Source: CAYTPI01 sp964439625
Lineage (GTDB): Bacteria > Chloroflexota > Anaerolineae > Aggregatilineales > UBA3940
Reading direction: 5' to 3'
NCBI GenBank assembly: GCA_964439625.1
Contig: CAYTPI010000004.1
Coordinates: forward strand, 62,001 to 126,000
Length of the DNA stretch: 64,000 bases
Position 1 is the stretch's first letter. Each line of letters opens with the position of its first letter. The notes under the pieces are model-generated. The model did no database searches. It was not told where the DNA came from and worked only from the letters and a program-made list of their open reading frames with translations. A program made the translations under genes and the position numbers. Positions 18,169 to 25,174 of this stretch are shown one piece after another.

Positions 18169-19125
18169 ATGACAAGAAAAGTCGATCTTTCACTGGTTGT
18201 GCCAGTGTTTAATGAAGTCGAAAGCCTGCCCCACCTCCGTGAGCGCATCGCTGAAGTCATGCGTGATCATGCGTGGCGTTACGAGCTGGTGCTAATCGAT
18301 GATGGCAGTACCGACGGCTCAACCAAGTTGATCGAGCAGTTTGCAGCCGAAGATAGTGCCATCAAAGGGGTGATCTTGCGCCGTAACTTCGGCAAAAGCG
18401 CTGCGATGGCAGCCGGGTTCGCAGTCGCCGCTGGTGACATGATCATCACACTTGACGCTGATCTACAAGACGACCCCAACGAGATTCCTAACTTAATCGC
18501 CAAATTGGAAGAGGGCTACGACCTAGTCGTTGGCTGGAAGGCCAACCGGCAGGACCCGCTGTCGAAAACGCTGCCGTCGAGGATCGCCAATACGACCACG
18601 CGGATGTTGTCTGGTGCGCCCGTCAAGGATATGAACAGCGGACTGAAATGTTACCGGGCTGAACTTGCCAAACGCCTCAACCTCTACGGTGAAAACCACC
18701 GTTATATTCCGGTCGTGGCGCACTACATGGGCTACCGCATTACAGAAATCCCTGTGACGCACCATCCAAGGCAGTATGGCAAGTCAAAGTATGGCCTCGC
18801 CCGTTTACAACGTGGCCTATTTGATTTCCTGACCATTCTCTTTATCTATAATTATGGCTCGCGCCCCCTACACCTGCTGGGGGGCATTGGCCTGTGGTTG
18901 TTCTTGGCAGGCACATTGATCAACGCGTATATGTCCGTGCTGTGGTTGTTCGGCGAACGGCCTATTGGTGATAGACCGCTGCTGTTAATGGGCATCCTTT
19001 TGACGGTAATCGGTGTGCAGATCATCTCGTTTGGCTTAATCACCGAGTTAATGGTCTCGATGAACCGCCGCAACGCTGACCCATTAGAACTGACCCGCAC
19101 CTTAGTCGGGTTTGATGACGCCTAA
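18169..19125 (+). CDS. Polyprenyl-phosphate glycosyltransferase, GT2 (DPM1/GtrB-like)
   Basis: A 318-residue protein with a GT-A domain and two C-terminal membrane helices (about 227-250 and 263-290). The domain shows 'VVPVFNEVESL', 'LIDDGSTDG', the metal-binding 'LDADLQDDP', and 'DMNSGLKCY'. Proteins of this type load mannose or glucose from a nucleotide sugar onto a polyprenyl phosphate at the inner face of the membrane. The product would feed the two GT-C enzymes just upstream. Its stop overlaps the stop of the convergent kinase gene by four bases, leaving no room for a separate terminator. Confidence 0.85.
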   Translation: MTRKVDLSLVVPVFNEVESLPHLRERIAEVMRDHAWRYELVLIDDGSTDGSTKLIEQFAAEDSAIKGVILRRNFGKSAAMAAGFAVAAGDMIITLDADLQDDPNEIPNLIAKLEEGYDLVVGWKANRQDPLSKTLPSRIANTTTRMLSGAPVKDMNSGLKCYRAELAKRLNLYGENHRYIPVVAHYMGYRITEIPVTHHPRQYGKSKYGLARLQRGLFDFLTILFIYNYGSRPLHLLGGIGLWLFLAGTLINAYMSVLWLFGERPIGDRPLLLMGILLTVIGVQIISFGLITELMVSMNRRNADPLELTRTLVGFDDA

Positions 19126-20927
19126 GGCATATCAGGCGGGATCGGTTTGCCCGTCAGTGGATCGTAGCGCTGGGTTTGTTCCGCTTGCGAGACATCAGCG
19201 CGTATCTGTCTCTCTTGGATGGGCTTACCTGTGGCTGGGTCGTACTTCAAGCCAGGTTGGCGGTGCTTGCCATCATTATATTCAACCAGTCCCTCACCCG
19301 ACGGTTCGATGATCTCAATTGGGGTGATGGGCTTACCGGTCGTCGGGTGGAAGGTCAACCCCGGTCGGTGATGCTGACCGTCATTGTAGGGGATGAAGAC
19401 AATGTCTGACGCGCTGTTTTCCTCGATGAAGCGATACATAATTGGCCCGTAAATGCCGAAGCCAATATCATTAGCAATTGCTGGGTTGACGATGCTGTCT
19501 GCGAGGCCCACGATCCGCCCCTCAAGGTCGATAATCGGCCCGCCAGAGTTACCGGGGTTGACGGCAACGTCTACCTGAATCAGTTGACAATCTACCTTGA
19601 TGCCGAAGCGCTTGAGAGCATCGTGCTGCGGGTCGCGCAGGCCGTTGTAATGGCCCCCGGTGACCGTCCAATCCAACCCCAATGGGTGACCAATCGCAGC
19701 CAGCGTTTCACCGTGGATCAAGGGCTCCGTGTCGAAGTCGCGCCGAGGCAGTTCATCCAACCCGACCAACGGCCTTTTGCGCATCCGTAGTAGGGCCAAA
19801 TCAGTTGTGCGATCAATAGCAACCACATCCACGCCGGCCTGTTCACCGTTACGAAAAATCACTCGAATACCTGCAGCGCCGTCAATGACGTGCAAAGCCG
19901 TGATCACATGTTTGTAATCGAGGGCTAGACCACTACCGGAAGAATCATCTGGGCGTTCAATCTTAACGACCTGATCCATCACTTCAGCGACGGCTACCTC
20001 CAGCTTACGCGCTGAGCCTTTCGGGGGTGGTGGCGTTGAGATGGCTGGGCGCTCTAGGACGACGGTCTCTGGTTCACGCAGTTTGGTCGCCGTCACGGGT
20101 GCACCACGCAGCAAGTTTTGCAGGTCTTCTACTATAGCACTGGCAGATTGGTAGCGTACCCCTGGTGACTTTGCCATTGCTTGTTTGATAATGTCGTCAA
20201 GGGCGCGGGGTAGTTTACGATTGTGGTTCAGAATGGACGGGACGGGGTCTTTGGCATGCGCCCACATCATTTGAATGGTGCTCTCGGCCTCGTATGGAAT
20301 GTGATTGGTGACCATCCGAAATAGAGTGCAGCCCAGCGAATAAATATCGACGGCTGGTGTAATCACCTGCCCGGTCATCATCAACTCAGGGGCAAGGTAG
20401 GCAACCGTACCAACTAAGCCGTTCTCCGTGTAGTCTTTCGTGTCAGCAATTACCCGCGCAATGCCAAAATCAGTCAAGAAGGTTTCGCCAGTGCCGTCTA
20501 ATAGAATGTTGCCCGGCTTAATATCCCGATGGATGACGTTATTCGCATGAGCATGATCGAGCGCTTCCGCTACCTGGCTGACGATCTGAAATGACTCCTC
20601 AAGGCTGATCGGCCCAGCCTCCAACTTATCTTCAACCGAACCGCCCGGCATGTATGCCATGACGATGTAGGGCACTTTTCCTTGCTGACCGTAATCGTAG
20701 ATTGGAATGATATGTGGGTGTTGCAGCTTGGCTGTGGTTGAGACTTCTCGAGCGAAGCGGTGCATAAATGTCTCATCTCCCAGAAGTTGTGATGAGAGTA
20801 CCTTTAAGACGACGTTGCGCCCGATGCTTTTTTGTTCAGCGAGGTATATCGTTGACATGCCACCCCGCGTCAGCTCACGGATGATTTGGCAGCCGCCGAT
20901 GATATGACCGGGGGAAAGGTTGGGCAT
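19122..20927 (-). CDS. Ser/Thr protein kinase fused to a trypsin-like (HtrA-type) protease
   Basis: A 601-residue two-domain protein. Residues 9-275 are a PknB-type kinase: G-loop 'TRGGMS', Lys42, HRD at 133-135 and DFG at 153-155, all intact. Residues 305-500 are a trypsin-like protease with His346 ('TALHVIDG'), Asp376 ('RTTDLALL') and Ser461 ('NPGNSGGP'), a complete triad. The tail (510-601) repeats 'HPTTGKPI', 'YDPATGKPI' and 'YDPLTGKPI'. There is no signal peptide, no membrane helix and no PDZ domain, so both enzymes should be cytosolic. This is unusual, because HtrA proteases are normally exported and bacterial kinases normally membrane-spanning. AGAGGAA precedes the ATG. Confidence 0.88.
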   Translation of the reverse strand: MPNLSPGHIIGGCQIIRELTRGGMSTIYLAEQKSIGRNVVLKVLSSQLLGDETFMHRFAREVSTTAKLQHPHIIPIYDYGQQGKVPYIVMAYMPGGSVEDKLEAGPISLEESFQIVSQVAEALDHAHANNVIHRDIKPGNILLDGTGETFLTDFGIARVIADTKDYTENGLVGTVAYLAPELMMTGQVITPAVDIYSLGCTLFRMVTNHIPYEAESTIQMMWAHAKDPVPSILNHNRKLPRALDDIIKQAMAKSPGVRYQSASAIVEDLQNLLRGAPVTATKLREPETVVLERPAISTPPPPKGSARKLEVAVAEVMDQVVKIERPDDSSGSGLALDYKHVITALHVIDGAAGIRVIFRNGEQAGVDVVAIDRTTDLALLRMRKRPLVGLDELPRRDFDTEPLIHGETLAAIGHPLGLDWTVTGGHYNGLRDPQHDALKRFGIKVDCQLIQVDVAVNPGNSGGPIIDLEGRIVGLADSIVNPAIANDIGFGIYGPIMYRFIEENSASDIVFIPYNDGQHHRPGLTFHPTTGKPITPIEIIEPSGEGLVEYNDGKHRQPGLKYDPATGKPIQERQIRADVSQAEQTQRYDPLTGKPIPPDMP

Positions 20928-21038
20928 AAGTTCCTCTTGTTGTTCCCAAGTTCGTTATCAGTTTGTCGTGGGATATTAACAGCTTACCGGATTAGGTGCC
21001 GTTGTCAACTAGACGTTGGCCATAGGCGCACGTAAAAA

Positions 21039-21066
21039 TTGATCCTAAGAAATTATTCTGTACACT
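21039..21066 (+). promoter_or_regulatory. Sigma-70-like promoter for the MOSC gene
   Basis: TTGATC (21039-21044), a 16-base spacer and TACACT (21061-21066). The leader would be about 67 bases, ending in a GAAAGG ribosome site. Confidence 0.45.
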
Positions 21067-21139
21067 GTATTGCAAGTGTTAGTCGAATTGTGCGTAGTTA
21101 CCCAACTTCGGTGCTGCTCTAATTGAAAGGCTGCCAACG

Positions 21140-21937
21140 ATGGCAATCACTGTAAGTGAACTAACCTATTACCCTATTAAGTCACTCAAGGGGCATCGTG
21201 TGACTCAGCGCGAGATTGTCGACACGGGCTTTGCCGATGATCGGCAGTTTATGCTGGTTGATCAGAAAAACAACTTGGTGACGCAGGCTGAGTGCCATCG
21301 CTTGGCTTTGGCCCAGCCACAACTGATCGCTGAGCAGATCACGGTGACTGCGCCCGGTGTTGACCCTGAGCCGATATCGGTATCATACACGGGGCAGCGG
21401 CTGGAGGTGGATATTTGGGGAGAAACTTGTGGGGCAATCGATATGGGCGACCACGCCGCCGACTGGTTCTCGGCTTACACACAGATGGATGTCCGCTTGC
21501 TGCGCAAAGACCCCGCTTACTTTCGCCAATGCGACCAGACGCATGCGACGGATGCAACGGACCAGACTGGGTTTGCTGATGCCTTTCCCTTTCTGTTGAT
21601 ATCGGAAGCCTCGCTCGAGGAACTCAACAACCGCCTTACGGATGACTTGCTCATGGATCGCTTTCGACCCAACATCGTTGTGAAGGGCACGGAGTCATTC
21701 GCAGAGGATACTTGGCAGCGCATCCGTATTAGTGAGATTGAGTTTCATATTGTCATGCCCTGTGTGCGCTGCGTCGTCACAACCATTGATCAAGCAACAG
21801 GCATTGGTGGTAAAGAGCCGCTTAAAACGCTGGCGACCTTTCGCAAGTTTGAGGGCGAAGTCTGGTTTGGGCAATATGCTGTTCACAAAGGAACAGGCAG
21901 CATTGCCGTCGGTGACCCGGTTGAAGTGTTAGCATAG
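21140..21937 (+). CDS. MOSC domain protein with MOSC N-terminal barrel (YcbX/mARC-like)
   Basis: A 265-residue protein. The N-terminal barrel has 'LTYYPIKSLKG' and 'TGFADDRQFMLVD'. The MOSC domain holds 'DRFRPNIVV' and the conserved Cys in 'MPCVRCVVTTID', which in this family binds the molybdenum of the cofactor. Relatives reduce N-hydroxylated bases or other N-oxides with electrons from a flavin or ferredoxin partner. No fused ferredoxin domain is present, unlike E. coli YcbX. It stands alone between divergent and convergent signalling genes, with its own promoter. Confidence 0.85.
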   Translation: MAITVSELTYYPIKSLKGHRVTQREIVDTGFADDRQFMLVDQKNNLVTQAECHRLALAQPQLIAEQITVTAPGVDPEPISVSYTGQRLEVDIWGETCGAIDMGDHAADWFSAYTQMDVRLLRKDPAYFRQCDQTHATDATDQTGFADAFPFLLISEASLEELNNRLTDDLLMDRFRPNIVVKGTESFAEDTWQRIRISEIEFHIVMPCVRCVVTTIDQATGIGGKEPLKTLATFRKFEGEVWFGQYAVHKGTGSIAVGDPVEVLA

Positions 21938-21947
21938 GTGCTGCGCA

Positions 21948-22820
21948 TTAGGGCTGTTTACGTTTGCGCTGCTGTATCCAGATCAAGGGGATAGTTGCCA
22001 TGAACATCACTACGCCGCTTAGGGCTGAACCGAGAAATACAAGGTCAATGTTATAGTAGAAATCCGTCAATACCCAGACAACCCAAGGCCAACTGACGGC
22101 AACCCCAATCAGCACAATGCGCCATAATGGCAGCCGACTGGGTGGGCGTGGGCGTGCGGGGAGTGTTTTTATGTCGTTGACGTCAGTTGCCTTGATGCTA
22201 CTATTGACTGTCTGCTTGCTGGAGTCATCTATTGTGATGGCAGCCCACTCCTTTACAACCGGAGACGGTGGGCGCGGCGTTGAGATGCGCGTCTTGGCTT
22301 TGTGTGATGGCGGTGACTTTGGCGTTGTAGGTGAGTTAGGCCGAGTTTGCATCGAAGGAGCGATGATGTAAGGCTCAAGGCTGTTGATCAGGCGATCCAT
22401 ATCGCTGTGGAAATCCGGATCAGGCCGGACGGGGACGCCATTGTAGAGTACCAGATCACGGATGCTATCTGGTAACTCGTAGCCCTTGGGCATGCTGCTG
22501 CCACCGACTAGCAGCGGTACAATTGGGATGCGACGCTCTAACGCCATCTCGACTTCCATCCGCACAAAGTCACTGTCGTCATCGAGGCGGCGGTTGCCGT
22601 GTTGATCGCTGATCGACACCCAACTGCGTCCAATCACCACCAGCACCACGTTGATGTCCTGCATTATATCTGTGAGGAAGTTGTAGAAATTAACACCTAA
22701 TGGGATGTTATCAACGTCTTTGAAGATCGCGTCGCGACCAAAATACGCCGCCAGCCGGTCGTAGATGCGCCCGGTGGCGTCTGCACTGTCGTCTCTTCTA
22801 TAGCTGATAAATGCCGTCAT
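21948..22820 (-). CDS. TIR domain protein with two C-terminal membrane helices
   Basis: A 290-residue protein. The TIR domain covers about 1-140: 'FISYRRDDS' (box 1), 'IFKDVDNIPLG' (BB loop), and 'DFVRMEVEMAL' with Glu89 at the position of the catalytic NADase Glu. A Pro/Ser/Lys-rich linker at about 155-225 leads to two hydrophobic helices (about 232-250 and 258-280) and a basic tail, so the TIR domain faces the cytosol from the membrane. Bacterial TIR proteins hydrolyse NAD or make cyclic ADP-ribose signals, often in defence. No sensor partner such as STING, Thoeris B or an NLR is adjacent. Confidence 0.8.
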   Translation of the reverse strand: MTAFISYRRDDSADATGRIYDRLAAYFGRDAIFKDVDNIPLGVNFYNFLTDIMQDINVVLVVIGRSWVSISDQHGNRRLDDDSDFVRMEVEMALERRIPIVPLLVGGSSMPKGYELPDSIRDLVLYNGVPVRPDPDFHSDMDRLINSLEPYIIAPSMQTRPNSPTTPKSPPSHKAKTRISTPRPPSPVVKEWAAITIDDSSKQTVNSSIKATDVNDIKTLPARPRPPSRLPLWRIVLIGVAVSWPWVVWVLTDFYYNIDLVFLGSALSGVVMFMATIPLIWIQQRKRKQP

Positions 22821-23034
22821 GGCTGTTGCCCCTGCCTGCTACTATATTAGACGTAACAGCGTGCTAGATCAGTGTCTACTTCAGTGAGATTGTACATGGT
22901 GGGGCGCATAAGGAGTAACAGTGTACGGGATAGCTAGCACATATTTTAAGGCGATTGCCCTAAGCATCGTGACGCAGTCGATGTCATTCGGTATGATTAG
23001 CGGTTAACGGCAGGGTTGTTATGAAGACATCACC

Positions 23035-23832
23035 ATGACCCAAAACAATGTGCCAGCGCTTGGTGGGCATGCCAATTACAGCGGTATGGAACCGGGCCTC
23101 AGTAACAATACCCAGCGTCAATTGATGGCGGCTCTCAAGATGATCCAAAATATTACGCTGGATGAAGAAGAACATGGGCGGGCCATCTGGACGATTGCCC
23201 AGATCGGTAAGGCTGCCACCAGCCCACTGCTTACCGTTATTAAACACGAACATCGTGCGGTCCGCCAACGCGCCGTAGCAGCTCTTGGGCAAATCCGCGA
23301 TGAGCGTGCCGTTGACGATCTCGCCCATTGCATTTATGACACAGATCACGCCGTGCGCCGAACGGCTGCTTGGGCTTTGGGTGCCATCGGGCATGACCGC
23401 GCGGTGCCTGCCTTGCTGGAAGCCCTCAATGATGAACGTCTTGAGGTACGCCAGCGGGCGGCATGGGCCCTCGGTGAAATCGGGGATAGGCAGGCGGTCG
23501 AAGGCTTGCTTGATACCCTGCACGATGAGAACCACTTCGTGCGGATTGCGGCATCGAAAGCGCTCGGTGAACTACGGGACAAACGGGCTGTGCCCGCTCT
23601 GCTCGATGCGCTTAAAAGTGCGGATGGCGGTACTCGTCAGATTGCGGCAGCGGCCCTCGGCAACATTCGCGACCCCGAATCTGTCCCTCATCTGATCCCG
23701 CTGTTGGACGACACCTATTTCCTCTACGAGCCCGGTCGGGAACGCAACCGCATCTGTGATACAGTTGCCCGTGCCCTAGAAAAGATCGGCACGGATGAGG
23801 CGTTAGCGGCTGTGGCGGATTACCGAGCCTAG
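23035..23832 (+). CDS. HEAT-repeat (PBS lyase-like) protein
   Basis: A 265-residue soluble protein made of about five to six 31-residue HEAT repeats from residue 50 on ('VRQRAVAALGQIRDERAVDDL', 'ALGAIGHDRAVPAL' and similar). This is the short-HEAT type of phycobilisome lyases and many Chloroflexota scaffold proteins. It has no catalytic residues and probably binds protein partners. The residues before 50 are polar and disordered-looking. It converges with the pseudokinase gene, 13 bases apart at the stops. The start at 23035 has no strong ribosome site and could be a few codons off. Confidence 0.8.
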   Translation: MTQNNVPALGGHANYSGMEPGLSNNTQRQLMAALKMIQNITLDEEEHGRAIWTIAQIGKAATSPLLTVIKHEHRAVRQRAVAALGQIRDERAVDDLAHCIYDTDHAVRRTAAWALGAIGHDRAVPALLEALNDERLEVRQRAAWALGEIGDRQAVEGLLDTLHDENHFVRIAASKALGELRDKRAVPALLDALKSADGGTRQIAAAALGNIRDPESVPHLIPLLDDTYFLYEPGRERNRICDTVARALEKIGTDEALAAVADYRA

Positions 23833-23845
23833 CCGCTGAGCAGCG

Positions 23846-24691
23846 TCAGGCCAACGCCAGCCCGAGCGCGTGCGTCATATCTCCGACTGTTGTAAAGCGA
23901 TGTTCAGCTTCCTTTGCCAAGGCCTGGTAGAGTACCTTTTCAACGTAGGTCGGTATGCCCGGATTGTACATCCGGGGTGAGGTCACCGGTTCTTCTAAGT
24001 GCATCAACATCGTTTTGACTGGGTTCTTGCCCTTGAATGGCACGCGTCCGGTCAGCAATTCGTAGAGGATCACCCCCAGCGCATAAATATCAGAACGGGG
24101 TGTGGGCGTCCGTCCGCTGGCTTGCTCTGGGGCAATATACTCTGACGTGGTGCCAGATTGCGCCACTTTTGACAGGGTGAGCAGCCCGGTCTCATCGACA
24201 ATCCGTGACGCCGTCGGCGATAGGCCCAGGTCAGCTATGGTGATGCGCCCATCCTCCCGCATAAAGATATCGGCTGGGCGCACGTTGCAATGTGTAATGC
24301 CAGCAAGGTGGGCATAGGCAATCGGCGCGGCGATCTGTTCGAAGACTGACAGCGCTTCCGGCAGGCTGTAGGGTGCATCTGCTAGATAATCGGACAAGGT
24401 ATGCTTGACGAACATCGTTGAGATGTAGGGCATGTTATTTTCGCTGCCGCTTTCAATGATCGGCATGATCTGTGGGTGGTTTAACCCCTGAACCAGCGCT
24501 ATGGCGTCCTCAAAAGTGACCATCGCGTTGTATTCATTGCCGACATACGAGAACAGGTGAAACACTTTAATCAAAATACGCTGATCGGTGGGTAGGTAGA
24601 TGCCGCGGTAGAGGTTGGCAACACCCTCTTCGCGGACGAATCCGTTGATCAGGCAAAAGCCAAAGGTTGTATCCATCAGGTTTTGCATCAT
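23846..24691 (-). CDS. Ser/Thr kinase-like protein, probable pseudokinase
   Basis: A 282-residue protein that is only a kinase domain. The ATG at 24691 has GGAG 5 bases upstream, better than the GTG at 24697. Lys42 and the metal Asp154 ('ADLGL') remain, and the C-lobe is normal ('SEYIAPEQASG', 'SDIYALGVILYELLTG'). The catalytic loop reads 'HCNVRPADI' instead of HRDxKPxN, so the catalytic Asp is Asn136, and the Lys and Asn are Arg and Asp. The Gly-rich loop is also eroded. Activity is unlikely. It may be an allosteric partner of the neighbouring active kinase or of the HEAT protein (inference). Confidence 0.82.
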   Translation of the reverse strand: MMQNLMDTTFGFCLINGFVREEGVANLYRGIYLPTDQRILIKVFHLFSYVGNEYNAMVTFEDAIALVQGLNHPQIMPIIESGSENNMPYISTMFVKHTLSDYLADAPYSLPEALSVFEQIAAPIAYAHLAGITHCNVRPADIFMREDGRITIADLGLSPTASRIVDETGLLTLSKVAQSGTTSEYIAPEQASGRTPTPRSDIYALGVILYELLTGRVPFKGKNPVKTMLMHLEEPVTSPRMYNPGIPTYVEKVLYQALAKEAEHRFTTVGDMTHALGLALA

Positions 24692-24820
24692 ACACACTCC
24701 ATGTTGCCTGAATCAGCAAGAAAGGGCATTTGGTAGTTAGTCAGTTTGCATCGCGTTTCAAATAGATTGTAGTCGAGGCTGGGTGGCTGGCAAAGCAATC
24801 AGTACCTTTCGATATATCAC

Positions 24821-24858
24821 AAAAAGCAAGCAAGGCACTCAGAGAGTGCCTTGTGCTT
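24821..24858 (-). terminator. Strong intrinsic terminator of the candidate RNA
   Basis: On the minus strand, CAAGGCACT / AGTGCCTTG forms a 9-bp stem with a 5-base loop. AAGCA / TGCTT adds five more pairs around a two-base bulge, followed directly by T5. It lies 130 bases before the pseudokinase gene. Confidence 0.75.
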
Positions 24859-25097
24859 GGAACAATTGTGGCCTGAATAGGCTGGTAGACTGCTGGTGAA
24901 AGTTGGTGTTTTCCCCACTGCACATGTGCCAACTTTGCCGTTGCTGAAACATCTACATGTTGCATCACGACTGTCGAGTGAAGCGCCTATTGCTCATGTA
25001 GTAAGCCGCCAACCATGTTCCTAATTGGGCCGATTCAAAAGCCCCCCAACTTGTGAACCTGCGCCCAAACATCAGATAAATCATAGATTTATGATGC
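24821..25097 (-). ncRNA. Candidate structured non-coding RNA of about 277 nt
   Basis: The 483 bases between the pseudokinase and the large sensor kinase hold no credible gene, but do hold a near-consensus minus-strand promoter and a strong terminator 280 bases apart. The predicted transcript begins with a hairpin (5+6 bp at 25068-25096), then a CTACATG/CATGTAG stem (24953-24959 with 24995-25001) enclosing a smaller hairpin, then AAAGTTGG/CCAACTTT (24899-24906 with 24929-24936). No reading frame with a ribosome site fits. It does not match my memory of tmRNA, RNase P or SRP RNA; a 6S-like RNA cannot be excluded. A regulated leader of the pseudokinase gene is the main alternative. Confidence 0.45.
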
Positions 25098-25103
25098 ATT
25101 CAA

Positions 25104-25132
25104 ATAATAAAGGCTTATTAAGCGTTTGTCAA
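25104..25132 (-). promoter_or_regulatory. Near-consensus sigma-70-like promoter facing the RNA candidate
   Basis: On the minus strand: TTGACA (25127-25132), 17 bases, TATTAT (25104-25109). Transcription should start near 25097, just before an inverted repeat ATAAATC-3-GATTTAT (25076-25092). Confidence 0.65.
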
Positions 25133-25174
25133 ATCTATGTGCTAGAATTCACAAATGACAGTCAATAGGGTTTG

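Noticed and set aside
21948..22820. Thoeris or CBASS system around the TIR gene
   Set aside because: No SIR2-like ThsA, cyclase or STING-type partner lies next to it; neighbours are MOSC and HEAT genes.
24741..24968. Minus-strand frame of 75 codons near the pseudokinase
   Set aside because: It runs across the strong terminator and RNA stems and has no ribosome site.
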